NCBI RefSeq assembly: GCF_008704795.1
Contig: NZ_CP023690.1
Span: 1,932,501 to 1,996,500 of the forward strand
DNA from: Streptomyces spectabilis
Lineage (GTDB): Bacteria; Actinomycetota; Actinomycetes; Streptomycetales; Streptomycetaceae
Length of the DNA stretch: 64,000 nucleotides
Direction: 5' to 3'
In this document: piece after piece, positions 31,539 to 41,249 of the stretch
Layout of the letters: the number at the start of each line of letters is the position of its first letter
Position numbering within the stretch: position 1 is the first letter of the stretch
The notes under the pieces: model-generated
What the model was told of the DNA's origin: nothing
The model's database searches: none
What the model saw: the letters and a program-made list of their open reading frames with translations, nothing else
Translations under genes and position numbers: made by a program

Positions 31539-32735
31539 ATGTCCCGCACCACCCGCGCCACCCGCACCACTCCCACGTACGACGTGATCGTGATCGGCCT
31601 GGGCGGCATGGGCAGCGCCGCCGCCCACCACCTGTCCGCGCGCGGGGCCCGCGTCCTCGGTCTGGAGAGGTTCGGCCCCGTGCACCAGCGCGGCTCCAGC
31701 CACGGCGGCTCCCGGGTCACGCGCCAGTCGTACTTCGAGGACCCCGCGTACGTACCACTGCTGCTGCGCGCGTACGAGCTGTACGAGCAGGTGGAGCGGG
31801 ACACCGGTCGCGAGATCGCGATCCTGTGCGGCGGCGTGATGGTGGGCAGGCCCGACGGGCGGGTCGTCTCCGGGGCGCGGCTCTCCGCCGAGACCTGGGG
31901 CCTTCCGCACGAGATGCTCGACGCCCGTGAGATCCGCCGCCGCTTCCCGACGCTCGCGCCCCGCGCCGACGAGGTGGCGCTCTACGAGCGGCGCGCGGGC
32001 CTGCTGCGGCCGGAGAACACCGTGGCCGCGCACCTCCAGCTCGCCACCCGGCAGGGCGCTGACCTGCGCTTCGAGGAGCCGGTCGTCCGGTGGGAGCCGT
32101 GCGGCGCCGGCGTACGCGTGCACACGCCCGATGACACCTACACCGCGGGCCAGTTGGTGATCTGCCCCGGCGCCTGGGCGCCCGAACTGCTCGCGGACCT
32201 CGGGGTGCCGTTCACGATCGAGCGGCAGATCATGTACTGGTTCCAGCCGACCGGCGGCGTGGGCCCCTTCCTGCCCGAGCACCATCCGATCTACGTGTGG
32301 GAGGACCCGGAGGGCGTCCAGGCGTACGGCTTCCCCGCGATCGACGGCCCCGAACTCGGCGCGAAGGTGGCCTTCTTCCGCAAGGGCGAGGTCTGCACTC
32401 CGGACACCATCGACCGCACGGTCCACCCGCACGAGGTCGCCGCGATGGCCGGCCACATGTCCCGCCAGATCCCGCTGCTCCCGGGGCGCCTGCTCAAGGC
32501 CGCCACCTGCATGTACACGACGACGCCCGACGAGCACTTCGTCATCGCCCGGCACCCCGCCCACCCGGAGTCGGTGACGGTCGCCTGCGGGTTCTCCGGG
32601 CACGGCTTCAAGTTCGTGCCGGTCGTCGGCGAGATCGTCGCCGACCTGGCGCTCGACGGCGCCACCGCGCACCCCGTCGAGCTGTTCGACCCGCGCCGGA
32701 TCACCGGCCCGCTGCCCGCCGCGGCGCCCGCTTAG
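31539..32735 (+). CDS. monomeric sarcosine oxidase / N-methyl amino acid oxidase
   Basis: FAD enzyme oxidising sarcosine (or another N-methyl amino acid) to glycine, formaldehyde and hydrogen peroxide. 398 residues, typical for monomeric sarcosine oxidase and N-methyltryptophan oxidase. It has the FAD site [27 protein letters not shown] next to the flavin, and [11 protein letters not shown] containing Cys324, the covalent FAD attachment residue of the family. GGAG lies about 6 bases before the ATG. Context between the dimethylglycine enzyme and the Rieske oxygenase favours sarcosine as substrate over N-methyltryptophan, the usual automatic label. Confidence 0.88.
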   Translation: MSRTTRATRTTPTYDVIVIGLGGMGSAAAHHLSARGARVLGLERFGPVHQRGSSHGGSRVTRQSYFEDPAYVPLLLRAYELYEQVERDTGREIAILCGGVMVGRPDGRVVSGARLSAETWGLPHEMLDAREIRRRFPTLAPRADEVALYERRAGLLRPENTVAAHLQLATRQGADLRFEEPVVRWEPCGAGVRVHTPDDTYTAGQLVICPGAWAPELLADLGVPFTIERQIMYWFQPTGGVGPFLPEHHPIYVWEDPEGVQAYGFPAIDGPELGAKVAFFRKGEVCTPDTIDRTVHPHEVAAMAGHMSRQIPLLPGRLLKAATCMYTTTPDEHFVIARHPAHPESVTVACGFSGHGFKFVPVVGEIVADLALDGATAHPVELFDPRRITGPLPAAAPA

Positions 32736-32745
32736 GAGGACCGAC

Positions 32746-33861
32746 GTGACGACCCAGGTCTCCACGAGTCTCATCGCGACCCTGCCCGGCCGCTCGTACA
32801 CCGACCCCGAGGTGTTCGAGCGGGAGCGGGAGCGCGTCTTCGAGGCGCTGTGGGTGTGCGCCGTGCGCGCCGCCGACCTCGGCAGGGCCGGTGCGTACCG
32901 CACCGTCCAGGTCGGCCGTGAGAGCGTCCTGATCACCCGCGCCCGCGACGGCGGCCTGCGCGCCTTCCTCAACGTCTGCCGGCACCGGGGCGCCCGTCTG
33001 TGCGCGGACGACGCGGGCGAGGTGCGGCGCGGCCTCCAGTGCCCGTACCACGCCTGGACGTACGGCCTGGACGGCAGGCTCGTCGCGGCGCCGAACCTCA
33101 CCGGGATGCCGGACGTCGACCGCACCGCGTACGGCCTGGTGGCGGTGGCGCTGCGGGAGTGGCTCGGCTACGCCTGGGTGTGTCTGGCCGACGAGCCGCC
33201 GTCCTTCGAGGAGACCGTGGTCGGCGACGTCACCGCACGCCTCGGCGACCCGGCGGCCATCGAGCGCTACCGCCTCCACGACCTGGCCATCGGACGGCGC
33301 GTCCGCTACGACGTGCGCGCCAACTGGAAACTGATCGTCGAGAACTTCATGGAGTGCTACCACTGCGCGACCATCCACCCCGAACTGACCGACGTCCTGC
33401 CGGAGTTCACCGACGGCTTCGCCGCGCAGTACTACGTGGGGCACGGCGCGGCCTTCGGCGACGAGGTGCGCGGCTTCACCGTCGACGGCAGCGCGGGCTT
33501 CGCGCGCCTCCCGGAGGTCGCCGACGACCAGGACCGCCGCTACTACGCGATCACCGTCAGGCCGACGGTGTTCGTGAACCTCGTACCGGACCACGTGATC
33601 CTGCACCGCATGTTCCCGCTCGCCGTGGACCGGACGGTCGTCGAGTGCGACTGGCTGTACGCACCCGACGTCGTGGCCTCCGGGGCCGACCTGTCGAAGT
33701 CGGTGGAGCTCTTCCACCGGGTCAACGAGCAGGACTTCGCGGCGTGCGAGCGCACCCAGCCCGCCATGAGCTCCCGGGCCTACCGGCAGGGCGGGGTGCT
33801 CGTGCCGACCGAGCACCACATCGGGGAGTTCCACGACTGGGTGACCCGGCTGCTCGGCTGA
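32746..33861 (+). CDS. Rieske non-heme iron oxygenase, likely glycine betaine monooxygenase
   Basis: Terminal oxygenase of 371 residues. The Rieske cluster ligands are Cys78/His80 (NVCRHRG) and Cys99/His102 (CPYHAW). Mononuclear iron ligands are His206 and His211 (MECYHCATIHPEL) and probably Asp330 (NEQDFAAC). Sequence type resembles GbcA/choline-monooxygenase-like enzymes, which hydroxylate a methyl group of glycine betaine and release formaldehyde to give dimethylglycine. That product is the substrate expected for the gene two upstream. Electrons would come from the ferredoxin and reductase at 24180-26074. GTG start with AGGAGGA upstream, overlapping the sarcosine oxidase stop region. Stachydrine or carnitine remain possible substrates. 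Confidence 0.85.
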   Translation: MTTQVSTSLIATLPGRSYTDPEVFERERERVFEALWVCAVRAADLGRAGAYRTVQVGRESVLITRARDGGLRAFLNVCRHRGARLCADDAGEVRRGLQCPYHAWTYGLDGRLVAAPNLTGMPDVDRTAYGLVAVALREWLGYAWVCLADEPPSFEETVVGDVTARLGDPAAIERYRLHDLAIGRRVRYDVRANWKLIVENFMECYHCATIHPELTDVLPEFTDGFAAQYYVGHGAAFGDEVRGFTVDGSAGFARLPEVADDQDRRYYAITVRPTVFVNLVPDHVILHRMFPLAVDRTVVECDWLYAPDVVASGADLSKSVELFHRVNEQDFAACERTQPAMSSRAYRQGGVLVPTEHHIGEFHDWVTRLLG

Positions 33862-33879
33862 GCACCACGCGCGTGTGCC

Positions 33880-36800
33880 TCAGGTCGTCGCGGGCCGCTT
33901 GTACATCCGCGTCGCCGTGATCTCCCCGTGCACCGTCTCCTCGGCCGGGGCCTGCTGTTCCTGCGGCAGGCCCGGCCGCAGGTGCTCCTCGACGCTGATG
34001 TACTTCAGGCCCGCCCGCAGGTCCGCGTCGTTGCGCAAGCGGATGACCAGCGGGAACTCCGCGAGCGCCGTCGTGTCGAACAGGCCGGTGGTGTACAGCA
34101 GCTGCACGCCGAGGGCGTCCGAGACGGCCCGCTGGAGCTCCAGGAGGTACGTGGCGTTGGCGCGGCCGATGGGGTTGTCGAGGAACAGGGTGCCCGCGTG
34201 GCGGTGCTTGTCGCGGCCCCGGTCGTTCGACCGCAAGGCGGCCATCGTGCAGTACAGGGCGATGGCGGCGGTCAGCAGCTGGCCACCGGAGAACACGTCG
34301 CCCATCTGGCCGACGGGGACGCGCTCGGCGCGCAGCACGGCGTCGGGCTTGAGGATCTCCACGGCGATGCCGCGCGGCTCCAGGGCGGCCTGAACTCCCC
34401 TGAGCAGCAGGGACATTCCGTCCCTTCGCAGGTCGGAGTTCTTCTTCACGGCCGCGCGCGTGGCGTCGTCGATGACAACGCCGAGGCGCTCCACGAGCGT
34501 GGCCTGGTCGGGCTCTTCGAAGCGGATGCGCAGGAACTCCTGGCCCGACCACTCGCCGAGGCCTTCGGGGAGCTGCGACAGGCGCTGGGCGGACCGCAGG
34601 GTGGCGAGGGCCGACTCGACGAGGCCGCGCAGCCGGTCGACGATGCTGTCGCGGTTGCGCTCCAGCTGCTCCAGCTCGTCGGTCAGCACGCGCAGGCGGG
34701 GCGCGAAGGCGTCCGCCCACTTCTTGGCGTGCTCGGGCAGGGCCGCGGCGGGCAGCTCGCGGATCTGCTGGCGGGCCGGGGTGCGGACCTGTTCGTAGCG
34801 GGTGGAGTTGGCGTGCCGGACGAGGATGTCGCTGGCCTCGCGCACCGCCGTCTCGGCCGCGGACAGGTCGGCGGCGCAGCCACGCAGCGAGCGGCGGGCC
34901 TCGGCGGCGGCCTGCCGGGCCTCCTCCAGGGTGCCGGGGTGGGGCTCGGGCTGCTCGTCCTCGTCCGCTTCGTGGTGCTCGCGCAGCAGGTCGCGCAGGA
35001 GCGCGGCCGTCTCGTCGAAACCGCCTGCCGCGTCCTCGGTGGCGCGGTGGGTGCGCAGGAGTACGGCGTGCGCCTCCTTGGCCCGGGTCAGGGCCTCGCT
35101 GTGCGCGGCCAGTTCGCCCGTGGCGGTGCGCAGCAGCGCCTGGGCGTGCTCGGCGTCGGCGGGCGCCAGGTCCTCGGGCAGCTCGGTGTGCGCGTCGCCG
35201 TCCTCGGGCGCGTGCCGCTCGGCCTCGCCGCGCAGACGGCCGAGCTGCTCGCTGGCGGCGGACGCGCGGGACTCGATGAGCTGGACCTGTGCCTCCGCGC
35301 GCGCGGCGGCGGCCTGCCGGGAGGGGCCGTCGGCGCCGTCGGTGCCTTCGAGGAGCTGGGCGGCGCGGGTGCGCACCTTGTTGCTGAGCCGGTCGAGCTC
35401 GGCGAGGGCGGCGGACTCGTCGCTCTCGGCCCGGGCCTGCTCGGCGCGCAGGTCGGCGCCGACGCCGACCTTCTCGTAGAGCTGCGAGGCCGCGCGGTAG
35501 GCCTCGCGCAGGGCGGGCAGCGAGGTCTTGGGGGCGTCCTCGTCCAGGGCGAGGTCCTCGGGGGCGCCGGCGATCTCGGCGCGCTCGGCGCGCAGCGCGC
35601 GGGCGGTGCGCCGGGCGTCGTCGGCGGCACGCTGCGCGGCCCGGCGGTCCTCGTCGGCGGCGCGGGCGCGGTCGAGGCAGGTCTGGGCGCGGGCCTCGGA
35701 CTCCACGGCCTCGTCGGCCAGTTCGCGCAGTTTCGTCTGCCATCCGGCGCGCTCGCGCAGTCGGAACGCGAGGCCCGCGAGTGCGTCGGCGGCGCGGCGG
35801 GCGCGCTGGGCGGCCTCCTGCCGCTCGTCGCGCACGCGCGCGGCGTCGCCCGCGACCTCGTCGGCCTCGGCGCGGACGGTGCGGGCCTCGGTCAGCTCGG
35901 CCTCCGCCTCCTCGGCGAAGGCGCGGGCCTCGCGCGCGGCGACGGCCAGCTCGCCGAGGCGCCCGGCCGGGCAGCCGGAGCGCCAGGACGTGAGCCGGGC
36001 GGCCAGCTCCCGGTCCTTGGCCAGGCGCTGGGCGAGCACGCGGATCTCGTCGTCGCGCAAGGTGGCGCGGGCGCGCAGGGCCTGCCGCTCCTCGTCGGCG
36101 GCGTGCTCGTCGTGCATGGCCGGGTTCGGCGGCACCAGGAAGACGGCGTCCTCCGTCGCGGCCTCGTCGCCCGGGGCCGGGGCGAGGAAGGCGGCGGCCG
36201 TGCCGACGGCCACGGTGGAGCGCGGCAGCAGGGCGGCACCGGCGAGCGCCTCGCGGGCCCGCACGTGCGTGTCGGGGTCGGTGATGATGACGCCGTCGAC
36301 GAGCTCGGGCCGGGCCGCGAGCACGCGCGCGTGGTCGGTGGGGTCGACGGCCTGGGCGAGATAGCGCCAGCCGGGCAGTGCCGGGATGCCCTGCTCGCCG
36401 AGGAACTCGACGGTGGCCAGGACGTCGGGGCCCGGCGGCAGCAGGCCGCCGTCGCCGAGCGCGCCGAGGATGCGGGAGTCGTCGGCGGCCGCGGTGCGCA
36501 GCTCGAACAGCTGCCGCTCGGCGGCGGCCACGCCGTCCTCCAGGAGGGCGCGCAGATCGTCGGCGCTGTGGTCGAGGTGCTCGGCGGTGAGGGCCGCGGT
36601 CTCTCCGGGGCGGCCTTCGTGGTCGGCGGTCGCGGCCGCGTCGGGCGTGCCGCCGGGGGCGTCGTCGGCGGCCGCGCGCCGCGGCTGCGGCACTCCGGCG
36701 CCGGGCGCGCCCTCGCTCGGGGCACCGGGCAGACCGAGGAGCTCCACGAGCCGCTCGTCGCGCGCGAGGGACTCGGCGGTGCGCCGCTCCGCGTCGTACG

Positions 36801-38568
36801 CCTGCTCGGCGGCCGTCGCGGCGTCGGCGGCGCGGGCCGCGGTCAGCTCGGCACGGGCCTCCGCGGCGGCGGCCTCCTTGGCCTGCTCGGCGGCCCTGCG
36901 CCCGGCCTCGCGGGCGGTGTCCCAGGCGGCGACGGCGGTCTTCTCGGCGTCGCTCGCGGCGAGCGCCGCGCGCGCCGGGTCGGCGTCGGGCGCGCTGTCG
37001 TCGAGCCAGCCCGCGCGGACGGCCTCCGCCGTCTCCTGCTCGACCTCGGCCAGGCGCTGGCGCAGGTGACCGGTCTCGCTGCGGGCGCGCTGCGCCTCGG
37101 TCGCGGCGGCGGTGGCGTCGCGGTGGGCGGCCTCGCCGGTCTCCTGGAGGGCGGCGGAGCGCTCCTCCTCCTCGTTCGCGTGCGCCTCGGCGTCCTCGGC
37201 CGCCGTGTGCAGCGCCCGGACGAGGTCGGCGGCGGCCTTGGCGCGGGCGGCGAGCGCGGGGGCCGCGTCCCGCTCGGCCTCGCGGATGGCGGCGGCCACG
37301 CGCGCGGAGCGGTCGGCGGCCGCCCGGTGGCGCAGGACGGCCTCTGCGGCCTGCCAGGCCGCGTGCAGGGTGCGGGCGTCGGCCAGCTCGCGGCGCTGGG
37401 CGGTGGCGGCCTTCTCGGCGACGGTGAGCGCCAAGGAGGCGTGCCGGTAGGCCAGTTCGGCGGAGATGAGCGCGGAGCGCTCGCGGGCCTGCTCGGCCGA
37501 GGTGACGGTGTGCGCGGCGGCCGTGACCTGCTCGGCGAGGTCCGCGGCGCGGCCGCGCTCCTCGACGGCGCGGGCGGACAGGCGCCGGGCGAGGGTGCGG
37601 GTGCGCCGCTCGGCGCCCGCGTGCACGTCACGCGCGCGTGCCCGGGTCTCGGCGGCGTCGACGATCCGGCCGAGCAGGTCGACGGAGCCCGCGGTGAAGT
37701 CCCGCTCGGCGATGAGCTCGGCGCGGCGGCCCAGTTTGTTGCCGAAGCCGTGGACGAGGTCGGCGAGGCCGTCCGTGTCGCGCGTGTCCGTGACGGCGCG
37801 CAGCAGCAGGTCGGTGAAGTCGGAGTCCTTCTTGACGGCGAACAGGCCCGCGGCCTCGCCCTCGTCGGCGTTCATCTCGCGCTGGTAGCGGAAGAGTTCG
37901 GGGTCGAGGCCCAGGTCACCGAGGTGTTCGTTCCACCGGTCGTGGATCTCTTCCCAGTGCACTTCGAGGTGCGGGTACGCCTTGCCCGCCTCCGTCAGGG
38001 CGTCCCGGAAGCCCTTCATGGTGCGGCGGCGGCCCTGCGCGCCCGACGCGCCTTCCGCGGCGGCCCGGACGGCGGTGGACTCGGCGACGGGCAGCGAGTC
38101 CAGGCTCAGGCCGGGTCCCGGCCGGAACGAGTACCAGGCCTCGGCGAACTTCCGCGGGTCGTTCGAGACCTGGCGGCCGCGCCACTCGCTGACCTTGCCG
38201 ACGACGACGCACTCGCCGGTCAGCGTGTGCTGCCACTCCAGGGCGACGTGGCCGCAGTCGTCGGCCAGCAGGAACTTGCGCAGGACGCCGGAGCTGGCGC
38301 CGCCCAGGGTGTTGCGGTGGCCCGGGAGCATCACCGAGAAGATCAGCTTGAGCAGGACCGACTTGCCGCCGCCGTTCTCCAGGAAGAGCACTCCGGCGGG
38401 TGCGGGCCTGCGCGGCGGGCCGACCGGCTCCTCCTCGAAGAACTCCGCCTGCGCGGGCGCGGGGTCGGGCACCACGTCGCCGACGCCGCGCAGGTCGAGG
38501 ACGGTGTCGGCGTAGCGGGCACCGGCAGGTCCGATGGAGTAGAGGCGGACCCGGGACAGCTCGTACAT
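33880..38568 (-). CDS. SMC-like coiled-coil ATPase (MukB/MksB/JetC type)
   Basis: Very long SMC/Rad50-like protein, 1562 residues. The N-terminal head has a P-loop LENGGGKSVLLKLIF with Lys69. About 1000 residues rich in Ala, Glu and Arg form the coiled-coil arms, interrupted near the middle by a globular Gly/Pro-containing hinge-like part (about 670-860). The C-terminal head has the ABC signature FSGGQ (about 1426) and Walker B TLFLDN (Asp1464). The residue after the Walker B Asp is Asn, where ABC ATPases usually have the catalytic Glu. Start MYELSRVRLYSIGPAG; the ribosome site is weak. It follows two partner genes in one direction, suggesting a condensin-like three-part complex. Confidence 0.85.
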   Translation of the reverse strand: MYELSRVRLYSIGPAGARYADTVLDLRGVGDVVPDPAPAQAEFFEEEPVGPPRRPAPAGVLFLENGGGKSVLLKLIFSVMLPGHRNTLGGASSGVLRKFLLADDCGHVALEWQHTLTGECVVVGKVSEWRGRQVSNDPRKFAEAWYSFRPGPGLSLDSLPVAESTAVRAAAEGASGAQGRRRTMKGFRDALTEAGKAYPHLEVHWEEIHDRWNEHLGDLGLDPELFRYQREMNADEGEAAGLFAVKKDSDFTDLLLRAVTDTRDTDGLADLVHGFGNKLGRRAELIAERDFTAGSVDLLGRIVDAAETRARARDVHAGAERRTRTLARRLSARAVEERGRAADLAEQVTAAAHTVTSAEQARERSALISAELAYRHASLALTVAEKAATAQRRELADARTLHAAWQAAEAVLRHRAAADRSARVAAAIREAERDAAPALAARAKAAADLVRALHTAAEDAEAHANEEEERSAALQETGEAAHRDATAAATEAQRARSETGHLRQRLAEVEQETAEAVRAGWLDDSAPDADPARAALAASDAEKTAVAAWDTAREAGRRAAEQAKEAAAAEARAELTAARAADAATAAEQAYDAERRTAESLARDERLVELLGLPGAPSEGAPGAGVPQPRRAAADDAPGGTPDAAATADHEGRPGETAALTAEHLDHSADDLRALLEDGVAAAERQLFELRTAAADDSRILGALGDGGLLPPGPDVLATVEFLGEQGIPALPGWRYLAQAVDPTDHARVLAARPELVDGVIITDPDTHVRAREALAGAALLPRSTVAVGTAAAFLAPAPGDEAATEDAVFLVPPNPAMHDEHAADEERQALRARATLRDDEIRVLAQRLAKDRELAARLTSWRSGCPAGRLGELAVAAREARAFAEEAEAELTEARTVRAEADEVAGDAARVRDERQEAAQRARRAADALAGLAFRLRERAGWQTKLRELADEAVESEARAQTCLDRARAADEDRRAAQRAADDARRTARALRAERAEIAGAPEDLALDEDAPKTSLPALREAYRAASQLYEKVGVGADLRAEQARAESDESAALAELDRLSNKVRTRAAQLLEGTDGADGPSRQAAAARAEAQVQLIESRASAASEQLGRLRGEAERHAPEDGDAHTELPEDLAPADAEHAQALLRTATGELAAHSEALTRAKEAHAVLLRTHRATEDAAGGFDETAALLRDLLREHHEADEDEQPEPHPGTLEEARQAAAEARRSLRGCAADLSAAETAVREASDILVRHANSTRYEQVRTPARQQIRELPAAALPEHAKKWADAFAPRLRVLTDELEQLERNRDSIVDRLRGLVESALATLRSAQRLSQLPEGLGEWSGQEFLRIRFEEPDQATLVERLGVVIDDATRAAVKKNSDLRRDGMSLLLRGVQAALEPRGIAVEILKPDAVLRAERVPVGQMGDVFSGGQLLTAAIALYCTMAALRSNDRGRDKHRHAGTLFLDNPIGRANATYLLELQRAVSDALGVQLLYTTGLFDTTALAEFPLVIRLRNDADLRAGLKYISVEEHLRPGLPQEQQAPAEETVHGEITATRMYKRPATT

Positions 38569-38659
38569 GGCGGCGGACTCTCGTCGTAAGTCGGTGACTC
38601 GTGCGGAACGGCGGGCGGCGGGGCAGGTCCCCGGTGGCGGGGCCCGGCCCCGGGAGGGG

Positions 38660-39553
38660 TCAGGAGTGGAACGGCAGGCCCGCGTCGGCCACCAACTCCA
38701 GGTCGTCGGTGTCGTCGGGGGGCAGGAGCGTGGCCGAGCCATCGGTGACGGGGACGACGCCGAGCTCCAGGAGCTCGGCCATGGCGGCGCTGCCCGCCAT
38801 GTCGCGCACCTGGAACTGATAGCGCGCTGTCGTGCGGTAGGTCCCGCCGGAGTCGTCGCCGGTGCGCTGGAGGAAGCCGGACTCGGTGAGGAACGCGGCG
38901 GCCTTGCCGACGATGCCGGTGGTGGACCCGGCCAGTCTGCGCGCGTCCTTGGTGGCTCCGGTGGAGCTGCGCCGGGCCCAGATGCGCCAGGCGGACTCCA
39001 GGCCGGGAGCGTTCGTGGCCGGGTCGGTGTTCTCGCCCTGCTCCTCGGCGCGCTCCTCCAGACGGCGGCAGGCCTGGCGGACGAACGCGTCGACCCCGTT
39101 GACGGTGACGCGGCCGATGTAGCCGTCGTCGGCGAGGTCCTCGGGGCGCGGGAAGGCCATCGCGGCGACGGCGAGGTGGGCGAGGCCGTGCAGGAAGCGG
39201 TCGGTGGAGTCGGCGGCGGCGCGCCGGGCGTAGTCGCCCATGCGCACGGCGAACACGGAGTCCTCGGCGGCGGTGACCGCCATCCCCGCGCGCGGGGACA
39301 CCTCCAGGACGACGAGGCCGAGGCCGGTGGCGACGGCGTCGGCGAGGCGCGCGAAGGACGGGTCCTCGCGGTAGCGGCGGAGCAGCTCGCCGTACTCCTG
39401 GTCGCGGGCGGGCTGGAGCTTGGGCTGGAGGCCGAAGGCCACGAGCCGGGCCGCGTCGGCGGCGTCGGCCGGGGTGACGGCCGGGGCGGCCGCCGGGTCC
39501 GGGGCGGAGTCCGGCTCGCCCCACGCGGCGTGCTCTGCGGGGTGGTCGGTCAC
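38660..39553 (-). CDS. SMC-complex accessory subunit (MukE/MksE/JetB-like), putative
   Basis: A 297-residue protein encoded between the kleisin-like and SMC-like genes. After an Ala/Pro-rich start it has helical segments (ARLVAFGLQPKLQ, YGELLRRYREDPSFARLADAV) and C-terminal winged-helix-like stretches (KAAAFLTESGFLQRTGDD). Gene order kleisin, small subunit, SMC matches the MukF-E-B, MksF-E-B and JetA-B-C systems; I infer the role from position and architecture, not from clear sequence motifs. GTG start with AGGAG 8 bases upstream. 91 bp separate it from the SMC gene. Confidence 0.7.
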   Translation of the reverse strand: MTDHPAEHAAWGEPDSAPDPAAAPAVTPADAADAARLVAFGLQPKLQPARDQEYGELLRRYREDPSFARLADAVATGLGLVVLEVSPRAGMAVTAAEDSVFAVRMGDYARRAAADSTDRFLHGLAHLAVAAMAFPRPEDLADDGYIGRVTVNGVDAFVRQACRRLEERAEEQGENTDPATNAPGLESAWRIWARRSSTGATKDARRLAGSTTGIVGKAAAFLTESGFLQRTGDDSGGTYRTTARYQFQVRDMAGSAAMAELLELGVVPVTDGSATLLPPDDTDDLELVADAGLPFHS

Positions 39554-39629
39554 GGCTGCGGCTCCTTGCTGCGGTGGTTCGGTCGTACGTCTCCTGGGGT
39601 GCCCGGGGCGGCGCCGCGGGCGCGGGGCG

Positions 39630-41156
39630 TCACGCCGCCTCCGTGCGGTCGGCGGCCATCCCCGCGGCGTCGAGCAGGGCCGTGCCGACGATGAGGTCGG
39701 CGCCGCCGAACTCCGGGTCGTCCAGGTCCGTGCCGTCGTCCACGGCGAACAGGAGCCGCTCCTCGCCCTGGCGGTAAGCGGTGCCCACCGGCGGGCTCGC
39801 CGCGTGCACGGCGAGCAGGGCGACCAGATAGGGCAGGTCGGGGTCGCGGCGGCGGGCGTCGGCGAGCAGCCCGGAGAGCCTGCGCGGCGCGTCCGGCGGC
39901 AGGGCGAGCAGCTCCATCGCGCCGGCCAGCTGCTCCTCGCTGAAGCGGCTGTCGTCGGGCGTGGCGATGAGGTCGGGCTCGGGCATCTCGGCGCCCAGGT
40001 GCTCACGCTCTATCGGCGGGGTCAGGAGTATGTCGACGAGGTCGCCGACGCGCACGGACACCGGGGTGCGCAGGCCCGTGCCGTGCGCGAAGAAGGCGTC
40101 CGTGACCCGGGTGGCCTGCTCGGCGGGGAGCGGCAGCACGGGGGCGACGAGCTGGCCGTACAGGTCGAGGCCGGTGCGCGCGGCGGGGGTGGCGAAGGCC
40201 TGGCGGTCCTGCTCGGCGCGGAACAGGGGGCCCGCTTCGAGGAGCCGGGACTGGAGCTGGGTGTGGCGGCGGATGCAGTCCTTGACGATGTCGACCAGCT
40301 CGGCGGCGCGGCGCTTCTGCTCGGGGTCCTCGGACTCGTCGCGGGCCTTGCGGATGTTCGTCAGGATCGCGTTCTCGTGGCGGTAGCGGTCGGCGACGTG
40401 GTCGAGGGCCTCGGCGATCATGTCGGGGACCGCGTTGAGCCAGTCCACCGCGCGGACGTTGCGCCGGGTGGCGTCGAGGGCCTTGCGGAGGGTCTCCGAG
40501 TACTGCACCGTGCGGTAGCGCGCCTGCTCGGCGGCGAGCTGGGCGTCGGCGAGGCGGCCCCGGCTGATGAGCACCTCCAGCTTCACCTCGGCGGCGATCT
40601 GGGCGCTGGTGACGTCCGTGTCGAGGGCGCCCACCAGGACGTTCACGGCCTCGTCGGTGGTGCGGAGGTAGACACCGCCGCCGTATCCGGGGACTTCCTC
40701 GATGAGTTTGAAGTCGTAGTCCCGGCGGACGTACGTCCCGTCCTGGTCGAAGGTGCCGTAGACCGCGCGGAAGCCGCGGTCCACGCTGCCGACGTTGATC
40801 AGGTTCTCCAGGACCCAGCGGGCGACGCGCTCGTGCTCGGCGGCCGGGCGGCGCGGGGCCTGGGCGGCGACGCGGGGCAGCAGGCGGGCGACGATCTGCT
40901 CGTGGTCGGCGCCCGTGTCGAAGTCCATGTTCAGCGTGACGAGGTCGATGGCGGACAGGGCCACCTCCGCCATCGCGTACACCGAGTACTCCCCCGCGAG
41001 GTTGGCCTTGCGGGCGTCCAGGTCGTGCAGCGGCGCCGTGCACGCGAGCGCGCGCAGGCGCCGCGCCAGGCCCTCGTCGGCGGCCGGGCCCGGCGCGGGC
41101 CGCGGCCCCGCGCTGAGCTGGGGCGGAGCGGTGTCCGATACGGCAGGCGAAGTCAC
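39630..41156 (-). CDS. kleisin-like subunit of SMC complex (MukF/MksF/JetA-like), putative
   Basis: A 508-residue mostly helical protein and first gene of the SMC triad. It has an N-terminal winged-helix-like region (YSVYAMAEVALSAIDLVTLN, then HERVARWVLENLINVG), a middle helical bundle (EVLISRGRLADAQLAAEQAR, RYRHENAILTNIRKARDESE) and a more hydrophobic C-terminal third. This layout is compatible with a bacterial kleisin; assignment rests on gene order and architecture. The GTG at 41156 is preferred over ATG 10 codons upstream, but neither has a convincing ribosome site, so leaderless translation is possible. The GntR gene ends 93 bp upstream in the same direction. Confidence 0.7.
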   Translation of the reverse strand: MTSPAVSDTAPPQLSAGPRPAPGPAADEGLARRLRALACTAPLHDLDARKANLAGEYSVYAMAEVALSAIDLVTLNMDFDTGADHEQIVARLLPRVAAQAPRRPAAEHERVARWVLENLINVGSVDRGFRAVYGTFDQDGTYVRRDYDFKLIEEVPGYGGGVYLRTTDEAVNVLVGALDTDVTSAQIAAEVKLEVLISRGRLADAQLAAEQARYRTVQYSETLRKALDATRRNVRAVDWLNAVPDMIAEALDHVADRYRHENAILTNIRKARDESEDPEQKRRAAELVDIVKDCIRRHTQLQSRLLEAGPLFRAEQDRQAFATPAARTGLDLYGQLVAPVLPLPAEQATRVTDAFFAHGTGLRTPVSVRVGDLVDILLTPPIEREHLGAEMPEPDLIATPDDSRFSEEQLAGAMELLALPPDAPRRLSGLLADARRRDPDLPYLVALLAVHAASPPVGTAYRQGEERLLFAVDDGTDLDDPEFGGADLIVGTALLDAAGMAADRTEAA

Positions 41157-41249
41157 GGTGCACAGACTAGGTCCTCGGTCTGACAACGGTCGAAACGACG
41201 CAGATGCACCGTGCGGGACCCGGCGCCGGCGACGGGCCCGCTCCCCGCT

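Noticed and set aside
31539..32735. N-methyl-L-tryptophan oxidase as the true function
   Set aside because: The family cannot be separated by motif alone, but neighbours for betaine and dimethylglycine demethylation and formaldehyde removal make sarcosine the better substrate.
33928..38589. 1553-codon open frame antisense to the SMC-like gene
   Set aside because: It is the mirror image of the Ala/Glu-rich coiled-coil gene; long antisense frames are common in GC-rich DNA, and its protein is low-complexity Gly/Val/Ala/Arg with no domain.
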